Shown here: positions 9,007-17,917 of the stretch, piece by piece
How the letters are laid out: every line of letters starts with the position of its first letter
Numbering within the stretch: the stretch's first letter is position 1
NCBI RefSeq assembly: GCF_018304965.1
Contig: NZ_JAGQED010000020.1
Location: forward strand, 1 to 64,000
Reading direction: 5' to 3'
Length of the DNA: 64,000 nt
Source of the DNA: Collimonas antrihumi
GTDB taxonomy: Bacteria > Pseudomonadota > Gammaproteobacteria > Burkholderiales > Burkholderiaceae_D
Made by a program: the position numbers and the translations under genes
The notes under the pieces: generated by a model
Told to the model about the DNA's origin: nothing
Seen by the model: the letters and a program-made list of their open reading frames with translations, nothing else
The model's database searches: none

Positions 9007-9629
9007 CCAACAGGCTGGCCACGCACTGAGGTAGCCGATCAGAAATATGGCAGATTCGGCGGTCGGAAACAATCGGTCGGCCGATCCTACACCAGTCTGC
9101 AGGACGTCACGTTTACCGAAGCCACAGGTCGCGTGCTGGCCGAGCTGGAACATATGGGCATCCAGCGCAACGATGTCGTTATTTTCCGAACGTGCGCACG
9201 CGCCTGGACGGTCTGCCGCGTTCGGGTGAACGCGAACCGGATGATTCCGGCGTAGCGGTGTACTGGGAAGAATGGAACGGCAAGCGCCGCGTGATGCCGA
9301 TCGACATCTATACCAAGGTCGCGGACAACCTGGCGGCCGTGGCGGCAACGCTGGATGCTATGCGCGCCATTGAGCGGCATGGCGGCTCACAGATCCTCGA
9401 ACGCGCCTTTAGCGGCTTTACTGCCCTGCCGGGGACAACTGGGAGCGACTCGTGGCGCCACGTGATGGGATTCGCGCACGGGGAGCCGGTCGATGCCGAG
9501 ACACTACTTGTCCGCTTTCGCAAACTGGCATCTGACTGCCATCCGGACAACGGTGGCAGTGACGCCGCCATGTCAGAACTCAATATCGCGTTGGTGGATG
9601 CTCTGAATGAGATTGTGGGGGTGGCATGA
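9007..9629 (+). pseudogene. J-domain protein pseudogene (frameshift, no start codon)
   Basis: The 3' part (from about 9192) encodes NVRTRLDGLPRSG, then DNLAAVAATLDAMRAIERHGG and a C-terminal J-like domain with the HPD motif (LASDCHPDNGGS, HPD codons at 9540-9548). This architecture is known from phage- and island-borne DnaJ-like proteins. The 5' part of the same protein (YTSLQDVTFTEATGRVL) is in another frame, which runs into TAG at 9253. A one-base deletion (or two-base insertion) around 9170-9200 is needed to join them. The 5' frame reaches back to a stop at 9004 without a credible ATG. The gene therefore looks broken at least twice. Confidence 0.65.
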
Positions 9630-9631
9630 TG

Positions 9632-10327
9632 TTATCGTCCATGCGATTTATTCAGAAATTCGTCAACGGCCTTATTAAGCGTTTCGATGCTCTCTCTAGT
9701 GCCTTGATATCCTTGTCGAAGCTTACTGCCATAATCAATCAAGCTGGTGCGAAGGTCATCCACCACCCTTTTATCAAACTCGGTTTTTGTAAAATTCCAG
9801 CGAATATTCGCCGACATAAGTTCTTCAAGAAGATGGGTATTGGTTCTGATGGACAACGACAATCCTCGCGCTTGAGTATAGGTTCGTATGACATTTCTAC
9901 GCAGCTGCGCATCCGGTATTTTTCCGAGTTGACCCGCGCATGCGTCATATACAACAAACGGCCGATCTGCGGGATACCGTCTACGGTTGAATATTTCACC
10001 ATCGGCACTTTTTTCAAGTTCGGCGCCGACATTGAGCTGGAAACCCTCTCGAATGACGTCGATCTCATCGCGCAGGCCTTGAAGCATGGCTTCAGTTTCC
10101 TGTTGTTCCTTAGTCGCAGTAAGTTGGCGTGTTGTCGTGTACTGATAGTAGGACACAGCGACGGCCACAAAGATCGCTCCAATGGAACCTATTGCCTGCA
10201 CCCATGCGGGCCAATCAGAGTTTTTAGTCGGCGGGTGATTGAGGAAAGCCCCCAAGAAATAGCCGGCTACCAGCAAGCCTACAGCAATAGCGATACCGCT
10301 CGCAGTCTCTCGGAATGCTTTACTCAT
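9632..10327 (-). CDS. Hypothetical membrane protein with coiled-coil region
   Basis: Protein of 231 residues with two N-terminal hydrophobic segments (about 9-28 and 40-62), then a long, mostly helical, charged domain. No known domain is recognised. The two-helix anchor plus large soluble part is common among phage- and island-encoded membrane proteins of unknown role. GGTGGAG sits just ahead of the ATG at 10327. It faces the J-domain pseudogene, with a three-base gap between their ends. Confidence 0.65.
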   Translation of the reverse strand: MSKAFRETASGIAIAVGLLVAGYFLGAFLNHPPTKNSDWPAWVQAIGSIGAIFVAVAVSYYQYTTTRQLTATKEQQETEAMLQGLRDEIDVIREGFQLNVGAELEKSADGEIFNRRRYPADRPFVVYDACAGQLGKIPDAQLRRNVIRTYTQARGLSLSIRTNTHLLEELMSANIRWNFTKTEFDKRVVDDLRTSLIDYGSKLRQGYQGTRESIETLNKAVDEFLNKSHGR

Positions 10328-10773
10328 AGCTCCACCTGGTTTGGAAGAATCCTACTATGACAGCAAACCTGACCAACGCAGCCAGACCGCATCATTCGAG
10401 AGATAGTGAGGGAGGCATGTCCAATCAGAAATCTCCGGATCCAAGAACGATAACGATCCCAGGATTGGTGGCGAACTGCCGCCGGCAAGATTGGTCTTGT
10501 CAATTATTTTGAGCACGAGTGACTTCCCTGCTGGCAGCTTTTTTCTGATGAAAATTCTTGCACGGAGGTCACAGCCACCAATGCAGAACCACCAAGGTAC
10601 GTTATTATTGTTGATATACACACACGACCTTCTGGCTGAATCTAAACACTGTACTGCAATTTGTTTTCTGTGGTCTTTGAGATACAGTCTGGCCTGCTAT
10701 TCGACGTAAAACGCTGGTTTTCGTGGTCAAAATCGTGGTCGTAGCATAAGTTATTGATTTTAAAAGGTTGAAT
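10328..10773. other. Gene-free stretch left of the attachment-site remnant
   Basis: No supported gene. Short open frames on both strands lack ribosome-binding sites; one of them reads antisense across the tRNA fragment and is an artefact. No integrase gene is visible here. Confidence 0.45.
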
Positions 10774-10821
10774 GGGCCTGCAAAGCCGTTTACGCCGGTT
10801 CGATTCCGACCCCCGCCTCCA
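10774..10821 (+). other. tRNA 3'-end fragment (tRNA-Cys-like), probable att site of a genomic island
   Basis: The sequence contains CTGCAAA (a GCA anticodon loop), a T-arm-like GCCGGTTCGATTCCGAC and an acceptor strand ending CCGCCTCCA. The 5' half of a tRNA is absent: upstream bases form no D-arm or matching acceptor strand. Such 3' halves are left where tyrosine integrases insert DNA at tRNA genes. By polarity the inserted DNA would lie to the left, towards lower coordinates. An intact tRNA-Cys should mark the other end outside the window. Confidence 0.6.
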
Positions 10822-10836
10822 AAAAAACAAGTATCT

Positions 10837-10862
10837 AGCCCGCCTTCTGGTGGGCTTTTTGC
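10837..10862 (+). terminator. Rho-independent terminator
   Basis: An 8-bp stem AGCCCGCC/GGTGGGCT with a TTCT loop is followed by a run of T. It sits just after the tRNA fragment and was probably the terminator of the original tRNA gene. Confidence 0.75.
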
Positions 10863-10979
10863 TTTTGTGGTTAAGTATCTGTTCGCTCAAGTTGTGCCCG
10901 GATCGTCAGCGGCACGCGCGTGCCTGGCGGGACGGATGCGCAGGGCGCAAATTTTCTTTGCGTCCTGCACGAACGTGAA

Positions 10980-11594
10980 TTACTTCATCTCTCTGGAGCG
11001 CGCTTCAATAAACTGGCTGAAATCCAGGTTGCTGCGGTATTTGCTCCAAACCGTGATCGATACCATCGCGGCAAAGCCACTCACAATCAATGCCGGATAG
11101 GCCGCCAGCAATTGCACTAGCGAGTATTTCCAGGCTAGCGGGCGACCAACGCCCAACATGGCAGCGTAAAACCAGGATACTGCCGACACAGCTCCCGCGA
11201 AAATTGCCAGCATGCGCTGGTTGAATGGCATTTGCAGCAGCGAACCCGCTTTTTCCATGGCCGGCATCACCGCACTGTGGAGAACGAAGCCATTCAGCGT
11301 CAGCAACGCCACGATGGTTAATTTGGCCTGCATTTTCGGATTGGAAAAATAGTAGGCAAATCCTTTGACGGAAACGTCAAGCCAAACTACTGCAATCCCG
11401 GTTACCCATAACGCCACGAGTGCCAGGGAAACCGTCCTTTTAAGAGAGTCCAGATGAGCTGCCTCTTGTTTCTCTACGGTATTCCCTTTTATGAGTTGCG
11501 TAACCATGGCAATGTCGCTGGTAAGAACAAGGCCTATGGCTACACAGCAAGCGATGAGATGAAGATATACGATACTCAGTCGGAATAATTCCAT
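10980..11594 (-). CDS. Conserved integral membrane protein
   Basis: Protein of 204 residues with about five to six hydrophobic segments. The first carries a histidine (SIVYLHLIACCVAIGLVL) and is followed by SDIAMV. A later segment has VALWVTGIAVVW and the C-terminal third has AGAVSAVSWFYAAMLGVGRP. No enzymatic motif is recognised. Intramembrane His residues are compatible with a haem- or metal-binding role, but this is speculation. The gene is the first one to the right of the attachment-site remnant, so it is probably core chromosome, and it is separated from the next gene by an AT-rich gap. Confidence 0.7.
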   Translation of the reverse strand: MELFRLSIVYLHLIACCVAIGLVLTSDIAMVTQLIKGNTVEKQEAAHLDSLKRTVSLALVALWVTGIAVVWLDVSVKGFAYYFSNPKMQAKLTIVALLTLNGFVLHSAVMPAMEKAGSLLQMPFNQRMLAIFAGAVSAVSWFYAAMLGVGRPLAWKYSLVQLLAAYPALIVSGFAAMVSITVWSKYRSNLDFSQFIEARSREMK

Positions 11595-12320
11595 TGGTAG
11601 TCCTTATTTAAATCATGAAAACAATAAAACGAGATTTGCCTCTTTATTTTACGAATTTTTACAAATCATAAAGTGGCACCCTTCTAATTTCTCGGGAAGG
11701 CGGAGTAATTAATATTGCAAAATTAAAATTATTGCGAATAGTTGTTAATTCCATCAAATAAGAATTGAGGCATTCGGTCTCCTTTACAAGATAGTGAAAT
11801 ATCCCGCTCAAGTACCTGTTTATCAGGGGATTCATTGAAAATCCGAGTATAGGAATATACAAACTGAAGAGCGGAATTGCCGACACGAAACGAGGGAAAG
11901 CACGTGTCGAAATTTTTTGAAAAATAAACAGGGAGTTAGTTCAAATTAATTTTGATGAATAACGCGAAGTTTTTTTTGCGGAAGGTTTTAATACGTAATT
12001 ACTATGGAATATTTGAATATTTTCAATTTCATGCGAGTAATTAATTACTAATTATTGTTGGTTATGAATTATAAAATTTCTATTTCAATAGACAATTTTA
12101 TGATTTGGTTTTGTTTAAATATATTTTCAAAATATTAATGATGTCAAGAGTGATTGAATCACGGCCGATATTTTAATTTGGTGCAATATTATGTAATTTA
12201 TTGAAATGATTCTCATTAATTATTTCAATAAAAGTGGTAATAATACCCATGCTGAATAAGGGGATTGCATCAAGTTCTTTGCGCTGAGTTTTGGCCTATA
12301 TCTGTGCTATGGGAGCAAAG
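11595..12320. other. AT-rich gene-free gap
   Basis: About 725 bases, markedly richer in A+T than the flanks, with many A/T runs and no supported gene. A 75-codon minus-strand frame at 11659-11886 is dismissed for lack of a ribosome-binding site and unconvincing protein content. It contains the Fur-box-like dyad listed separately and the promoter of the transglycosylase gene. Confidence 0.6.
12201..12221 (+). promoter_or_regulatory. Fur-box-like operator
   Basis: The dyad AATGA-TTC-TCATT (12205-12217), flanked by further A/T, reads AATGAGAATCATT on the other strand, which matches the core of Fur boxes closely. It lies about 105 bases ahead of the lytic transglycosylase start, in the AT-rich gap. 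If real, it makes that gene iron-responsive. Confidence 0.45.
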
Positions 12321-12935
12321 ATGAAAAATAAAATACCATCATCTGTTTTTCTGTTGTGCTGGGCCGCGGCAGCGGTGACTTTCGTCGCGCCGGACTTTGC
12401 CTGGGCCCAGGTGTATAGCGGCATGAGTGCAGGGGGGACCATCGTCCTATCCAATTTCAGCAGCCCTGAAGCAAGGACGCTGCTGATAGCGCCTTCAAGC
12501 GCAGACAAAGCGGGATTTGATCCCGTCATGGCACCGGCCGAGAAGATTTCCGCAATTCCCAAGGCTTTCAAAGAAATGGTGGAGGAAGCTGCCCGTCTGC
12601 ATGGCCTTGATCCTAATCTGCTGCATGCAATGATCAGGGTCGAATCAGGCTATAACCCGCGGGCTCTGTCTGCAAAGGGCGCGCGCGGATTAATGCAGCT
12701 GACGCCAGATACCGCCCGCCGATTTGGCGTCTCTGACGCATTCAATCCACGAGAAAACGTTCGTGCCGGCGCCGAGTACGTCCAGTGGCTGCTTAAATTA
12801 TTTCAAGGCGATGTAGAGCTCGCGCTGGCCGGGTACAACGCCGGCGAGCAAGCCGTGATTCGAGCCGGCTATCACATTCCCAATTACAGCGAGACGCAGA
12901 AATATGTTCCAAAAGTGCTGGCGCATTACAAATAG
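12321..12935 (+). CDS. Lytic transglycosylase, SLT domain
   Basis: Exported murein-cleaving enzyme of 204 residues. A signal peptide ends at AWA (about residue 32). The SLT domain covers about 80-200 with the catalytic Glu108 in MIRVESGYNP, then SAKGARGLMQLTPDTA and AGYNAGE, all hallmark motifs. ATG 12321 is chosen because GGGAG lies six bases upstream; earlier in-frame codons would overlap that site. Small SLT enzymes of this type remodel peptidoglycan for secretion or surface assembly. Here it sits near a cluster of very large exported proteins, which may be coincidental. Confidence 0.9.
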   Translation: MKNKIPSSVFLLCWAAAAVTFVAPDFAWAQVYSGMSAGGTIVLSNFSSPEARTLLIAPSSADKAGFDPVMAPAEKISAIPKAFKEMVEEAARLHGLDPNLLHAMIRVESGYNPRALSAKGARGLMQLTPDTARRFGVSDAFNPRENVRAGAEYVQWLLKLFQGDVELALAGYNAGEQAVIRAGYHIPNYSETQKYVPKVLAHYK

Positions 12936-13087
12936 GGGCGGCGCGAGCCAGAGGCAGGGTTGGGCGCATTCGCCACGGTTTTAGCAGTAGCTGTAAATAC
13001 GGAGCATAGCAGCGTCGGATATATTTTTTACAAGTTCATATCGAGGTAATGATTGTTCGACTAAACTAAATTTTAGTCGGACATACC

Positions 13088-13255
13088 CTACCAGATTCTG
13101 CGGGTGTTCATCCACTGACGGATGGCGCCAAATGGATCAAAGTGGTAAATGAGAGCGAATGCCATAAAAAGTCCGAACGTCAAGGCATTCCACAGGGAGA
13201 GGTAGCATGCTGACCTACCGTCACATAAGTGCGTCTTGGTTATCTGTGGCTGCAT
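13088..13255 (-). CDS. Small single-span membrane protein (55 aa)
   Basis: A 55-codon frame from ATG 13255 to the stop at 13088. It has one convincing transmembrane helix (LWNALTFGLFMAFALIY), then DPFGAIRQW and a basic end (NTRRIW), i.e. a positive-inside anchor. The ribosome-binding site is weak (AAGG-like). It diverges from the histidine kinase gene. No family is recognised, and it may be an overlooked small protein. Confidence 0.45.
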   Translation of the reverse strand: MQPQITKTHLCDGRSACYLSLWNALTFGLFMAFALIYHFDPFGAIRQWMNTRRIW

Positions 13256-13508
13256 TGTGCCGCGCGCCTTGCTTTGGGCGGGCTGACGCCCTGATCGGCA
13301 TAGCTGCACCGGATTGCTGCGGCAACCGCGATGCCGCAGCAATTCCCGGCGATGCCCGGTCGCTTGCCCACATCCGAACCGCCCTTCCTCGTCACAGTCA
13401 CCAATCGACATTCCATCCTCGCTTCCTTGCGCCGCGGCTTCGATGGTAATTCCGCAGTCATCAACAGGCGGGACGACAGGATAAAAAGAGCCAGGAAGGG
13501 GAGCGGCT

Positions 13509-14660
13509 ATGTTGAAATTGCAGCAGGTGCTTGGAGTGATGCGAAAAATGCGCACCGAGATTGAATTGTCTGAGCCGCAATTCGGCGAGCTTACGGACCT
13601 GTTTGGGATATCGTCCATCGTTATTGATAACGAAGGCGCCATTTCCAGCATCAACGATACTGCCGCAGATATGCTCGGCTTTAAGGTGCCGGAGCTACTG
13701 GGCACCTTGCTGATGCGCCTGGTGGTTGAGGGAGACAGCGCTCTCAGCAATCTGCTCCTGCAAGGTCCCAAGACGAATAATTTTGAGCCATTCGATCTGG
13801 TTTTACATGGTCGCAGCGGTCGCAAGAGCGCTGTGCTGGTAGTGCCGGTTCCGATCGATCATGTCGATGGCGTGGCGAGTTCGATGATGTTGATGCTGAC
13901 CGAAAAAGCCAAGCGCCAGGTTTCGTCGCACACGCTACAGCACTCCGAGCTGGAGCTTCAACAGTTTGCCAATCGCTTGATTGTTGCGCACGAGGTCGAG
14001 CTAAAACGCGTTTCGTCGGAACTGCACGACGGCATCGGGCAGGTATTGGCGATGATCAAATTCATGGTCGAAGACGCATCGCGAAGGCTAAAGCAAGGCA
14101 AGGTGCAAGAGGGAGTACACATTCTCGACGAGACCGTGCTGCGCCTGCGTGACGCGATGGATGACGTAAGGCGCCTGTCCAGCGAGCTGCGGCCTAGCAC
14201 CCTTGACGATTTGGGTCTGATCCCGACAGTAGAAGGGCATTGCCGCAAATACGAGGATGCGTACGACAACATAAAGCTGGAACGCAATCTCAACGTTGCG
14301 GAGACGGAAATTCCCGGACACCTCAAGTCTGAAATATTTCGCATCATCCAGGAAGCGATGAACAATGCCGCCAAGCACGCGCGCGCCTCGACGGTCGCGG
14401 TGTCGATGCAGAACGATCATGGCAACCTTATCCTGTGCATCCGCGATAACGGTGTCGGCTTCGACGCCAAGCAATTTGCGGGCGGTCACATTAGTCAGCA
14501 GGGCATCGGTCTACGCAGCATGCGGGAACGCGCGGAGTCTACCGGTGGCTCTTTTTCGATCAAATCCTTTCCCGGCAGCGGCACGACGGTAGAGGTTCGC
14601 TGGCAGCTCCATGCGGTATTGATGCGTGGAACGACCAACGGCATGCAGTCGACTTTATGA
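13509..14660 (+). CDS. NarL-type (HisKA_3) sensor histidine kinase with PAS domain
   Basis: Sensor kinase of 383 residues without membrane segments, so probably cytosolic. A PAS domain covers about 25-140 (SSIVIDNEGAISSINDTAA). The HisKA_3 dimerisation domain has the phospho-acceptor His173 in SSELHDGIGQ. The HATPase domain covers about 270-370 with FRIIQEAMNNAAKHA (N box), DNGVGF and GIGLRSMRERAE. ATG 13509 has GGGGAG ahead. No response-regulator gene adjoins it, so it is an orphan kinase here. It lies 111 bases before the multicopper oxidase operon on the same strand and could be its sensor. Confidence 0.88.
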   Translation: MLKLQQVLGVMRKMRTEIELSEPQFGELTDLFGISSIVIDNEGAISSINDTAADMLGFKVPELLGTLLMRLVVEGDSALSNLLLQGPKTNNFEPFDLVLHGRSGRKSAVLVVPVPIDHVDGVASSMMLMLTEKAKRQVSSHTLQHSELELQQFANRLIVAHEVELKRVSSELHDGIGQVLAMIKFMVEDASRRLKQGKVQEGVHILDETVLRLRDAMDDVRRLSSELRPSTLDDLGLIPTVEGHCRKYEDAYDNIKLERNLNVAETEIPGHLKSEIFRIIQEAMNNAAKHARASTVAVSMQNDHGNLILCIRDNGVGFDAKQFAGGHISQQGIGLRSMRERAESTGGSFSIKSFPGSGTTVEVRWQLHAVLMRGTTNGMQSTL

Positions 14661-14771
14661 GGTCATGGCGCTGGGATGGGCAAAGAAGCGGTAACCAGCG
14701 GCCACGGTGGCAGATGAAGTAAATGACGGCGCTCCGCGCGCACAGCGTTGACGGAGCATGATGGAGGTCAT

Positions 14772-16253
14772 ATGTTCAGCAAACAGTTATTTAGCCGCAG
14801 CTTGTACATGCTGCTATTGGTCACTTTTGCAGCGCCGGTATTCGCCCAGTCGTTCCGGGTGCAATGCCCGACCAGCACCGTGCTCCATCCTGCTGTCGTT
14901 ACGGCAGGGGTCAGCGGGGCCATCAAGTGCCAGCAAATTTCTGGTGGCGACGGTTACTCGACTATGGGTGACGGCAATCAGACCTATATGTTCTCGTTCG
15001 GTCCCTTGTCCGGTCTTGCCGACATCAAGAACGGCCTGCCCGGAACGGAACCGGTGTCCGTGTTCAACTCGCTCGTTGATCCCAATGGCGCGGTCGGCCT
15101 CTCCCCGGATCCGGATTCCGTGCCCGCCGGTCAAATCACGGGCCACGTCGATCCACGGCCGATCATGGATATCGGCGTCATGAACGGTAACATCCCGGCG
15201 CCGACCATGGCGATCGACGAGGACGACGAATTCTTCCTGACCCTGACCAACGTCGGCATGATCATGCGCCCCGACCTGTTCGAGAAACACACGGTGCATT
15301 TCCACGGTTACCCGAATGCCTCCTCGTTCTATGATGGCGTGCCGGATGCTTCGGTCGCCATCAATATCGGCGCCAGTTTCACTTACTACTACCTGGCGCC
15401 GGACGCAGGGACCTATTTCTTTCATTGCCACATCACGCCGCCAGAACATCTGCAGATGGGCATGGTTGGCCAGATCTACGTCCGGCCGCGCCAGAATCGG
15501 GTCTCCAGCGGCACGCTGTATGCGGGCCTGATGGCACAGCAAAGCGATTTGCGGACCAAGTGCGGTAACGACATCCTGTGCTCGTCGCCGCTGCCACCGG
15601 TTAATGCAACCACGCATCTCAACAACAAAGCCGGTACGCCAACGCTGTACGCCTACAACGACGGCGATGGTTCGACCGCCTACGACGTCGAGTATCCCGT
15701 ACAGATCCACGGTTTCGATCCCAATTTCCACTTCGTCGGCATGACTTTCAATCCAGAGGCGTTTACTGACATGAAGGACAAGCACTTCCTGTTGAACGGA
15801 CGCAGCTATCCGGACACTGTGACCCCGGGTCCGATGTCCACCGAAGTGTCGGACGGCACACAGCATTTTTCGCAACCGCTGCCAACCATTATCAACATCC
15901 CGGTGGGCGGCAAGGCCTTGCTCAGGATCTCGGACCTGGACGTTACCGAGTTCCAGACACTGGCGTCGCTTGGCATCCCGATGCATGTGATCGGTATCAA
16001 CGCCCGCTTGCTGCGGGATTTGTCAGGTAACGACATGACCTACAACACCAACTCGATCACGGTGGGCGGCGGCGAGTCGATCGACGTCATCCTGGACGCC
16101 AGCGACACCGTCAATCATCCGGCGGGTGCGGTCTACTATCTCTACACGCCGAATCTTGATCACCTGTCGAACGATGCCGAAAACTTTGGCGGCTTGATGA
16201 CCGAGGTCCACATCTGCAATTCCGTGAACCCGACCAACAAGTCCTGCGTCTAG
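14772..16253 (+). CDS. Secreted multicopper oxidase with intact type-1 copper motif
   Basis: Exported cupredoxin protein of 493 residues with a signal peptide ending VFAQS. It holds HFHG (His176, His178) and HCHITPPEHLQMGM (His218, Cys219, His220, His226, Met231): the Cys-His-Met type-1 site plus His ligands shared with the trinuclear centre. The C-terminal cupredoxin domain (about 290-490) keeps the fold (IPMHVIGINARLL, FGGLMTEV) but shows no HCH motif. ATG 14772 is preferred to 14748 because GGAGG lies upstream of it. First gene of the exported copper-protein run, ten bases from the next. Laccase-like oxidation of a metal ion or phenol is likely; the substrate is unknown. Confidence 0.85.
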   Translation: MFSKQLFSRSLYMLLLVTFAAPVFAQSFRVQCPTSTVLHPAVVTAGVSGAIKCQQISGGDGYSTMGDGNQTYMFSFGPLSGLADIKNGLPGTEPVSVFNSLVDPNGAVGLSPDPDSVPAGQITGHVDPRPIMDIGVMNGNIPAPTMAIDEDDEFFLTLTNVGMIMRPDLFEKHTVHFHGYPNASSFYDGVPDASVAINIGASFTYYYLAPDAGTYFFHCHITPPEHLQMGMVGQIYVRPRQNRVSSGTLYAGLMAQQSDLRTKCGNDILCSSPLPPVNATTHLNNKAGTPTLYAYNDGDGSTAYDVEYPVQIHGFDPNFHFVGMTFNPEAFTDMKDKHFLLNGRSYPDTVTPGPMSTEVSDGTQHFSQPLPTIINIPVGGKALLRISDLDVTEFQTLASLGIPMHVIGINARLLRDLSGNDMTYNTNSITVGGGESIDVILDASDTVNHPAGAVYYLYTPNLDHLSNDAENFGGLMTEVHICNSVNPTNKSCV

Positions 16254-16263
16254 GAGAAGAGCC

Positions 16264-17901
16264 GTGAGCCATATAATCAACAACAATCGGAGCGCGAAGC
16301 TTGCGCGGCTCGCCACGTCATTTTTGCTGCCATTGCTGCTGTCGCTGTTCGCGTTGCTCTGTCTGCCGCAGGCGCAAGCCGCTGCCCCGGGTATCACGGG
16401 GACGACATTCAATCTGAATGCGGCGGATAACTATATCAGCTAGCCCGACGGCATGAATGTCTATTCCTGGGGCTACGGCTGCAGTACGGCGCCGTCCGGC
16501 TTTTCGCCGGCAGGGATGGCGGGAGCGGCCTGTTCGACCATGCAAGTGCCCGGGCCGACCTTGATCGTTCACCAAGGGGACAAGGTGACGGTGACGCTTA
16601 CCAACAACTTGCCGGCGGCGGCCGGCAATACCTCGATCCTGTTCCCCGGGTTTAACGTTTGCACAGCCGTGTTGAACCCGGATGGCAGTTGTCCCGCCGT
16701 GCCAACCGGCGTGCCTGGCCTGTTGACGCGGGAAGCCGCGCACGGCGGTTCGGTTACCTACAGTTTCATCGCCAGTACCGCCGGGACTCATAGTTACTAC
16801 AGCGGCACCCAGGGCGACCTGCAGATCGAGATGGGACTCTACGGCGCGATCATTGTGCTGCCGACCGTGGTACCGGCCGGCTGCCGCGCCGTGGCGTCGA
16901 CGCTGCCGGATGGCCAGCCCGATTACCGCAACGCTGCAGCGGCTTACAATCACAGCGCCACCTGCTATGACCGCGAGTACCTGTTCCAGTTCGCCGAGAT
17001 GGATCCGCGCATCCACTCCCAGGCGCAACAGCAGGCCGCAGTGGCGTGTACGCAACCCACCGGCTGCATGACGGTCGAGACGGAGCTTTACCATCCAGCC
17101 TATTTCATGATCAATGGCCGTTCCATGCCCGACGACATGGATCCGAACTACGCGGTGCAATATCCACACCAGCCGTACAACGGTAACCCGCACATGCATC
17201 CCGGTGAGCTGGTGTTGCTGCGGGTGATCGGCAACGGCCGCTGGCAGCATCCGTTCCACGAGCACGGTAATCATGTCCGCGTCCTGGCCCGCGACGGCAA
17301 TCTGCTCCTCAGCCAGACCGACCCGACCAAGCTTGCCGGACCACTGCTGTTCACCACAACGACTACGCCGGGGCTGGCGATGGACGGCATCTTTTACTGG
17401 ACCGGCAGAGGGTTGAATTGGGATGTCTACGGGCATACCGCCGGCGCGCTGTATACCGACACGGCATTTCCGGCGTACCTCGGCAAGCCGGTGGTCTGCA
17501 TCCCGGACGCCAACGGCTACTACACGGCAGATCCGCTTGCGCCTAACTATTACGAGTGGTGCCAGGATCATGGCAAGCCGTTGGAAGCCCATGCGTTCGG
17601 CGCCGTCGGCAGCGGCGGCCCGGTGACGCTGCCCGATTCGAACATCCTGACCAACGGTCAATGGTATGGCGGCAGCCCGTATCTTGGGCCGGATGCGACC
17701 GGCCGCGCTGTCGGCCCCACAGGCAGTACTCCTCCGTCCGGCACGCTGGCGAATCCGTCGACCACGGAAGCAGGCTTCGCCTTCATGTGGCACTCGCACA
17801 ACGAGCGTGAGATCACTACCAGCAATATTTTCCCGGGCGGCATGATGATGATGATGATGCTCGTTGACCCGCAAGCCTTCTCGATAAACGAAGCTAATTA
17901 A
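16264..17901 (+). pseudogene. Second multicopper oxidase, interrupted by in-frame TAG at codon 60
   Basis: A GTG start at 16264 with AGGAG upstream begins a good signal peptide (LLPLLLSLFALLCLPQAQA). The frame is then stopped by TAG at 16441-16443 and reopens at once into a full cupredoxin protein of about 485 residues. The paralogous next gene has ASLPDGQLVPMWGYSC where this one has IS*PDGMNVYSWGYGC, so the stop lies inside conserved sequence. Downstream it carries GTHSYYSGTQ, HPFHEHGNH (329-337) and HSHNE (510-514), the last with Ser where the type-1 Cys would be, then six consecutive Met. The body shows no other damage, so recent nonsense mutation, TAG readthrough or a sequencing error are all possible. 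Confidence 0.7.
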
Positions 17902-17917
17902 AAGCAGGAGAACCGCG

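Noticed and set aside
9626-10360. 244-codon plus-strand frame opposite the 9632-10327 gene
   Set aside because: The minus-strand product has membrane helices, a good ribosome-binding site and normal composition; the plus-strand product does not.
10642-10890. 82-codon minus-strand frame across the tRNA fragment
   Set aside because: Its GSESNRRKR-type sequence is the usual artefact of reading antisense through tRNA 3' ends.
11659-11886. 75-codon minus-strand frame in the AT-rich gap
   Set aside because: No ribosome-binding site and unconvincing composition for its AT-rich context.
13207-13449. 80-codon plus-strand frame before the histidine kinase
   Set aside because: Cys/Arg/Ala-rich shadow sequence; the opposite-strand 55-codon frame has a better protein signature.
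16441-16443. TAG as pyrrolysine or another recoded residue
   Set aside because: Pyrrolysine machinery is not expected in this group, no downstream recoding element was seen, and the paralog has an ordinary residue there. Mutation, leaky readthrough or sequencing error is simpler.
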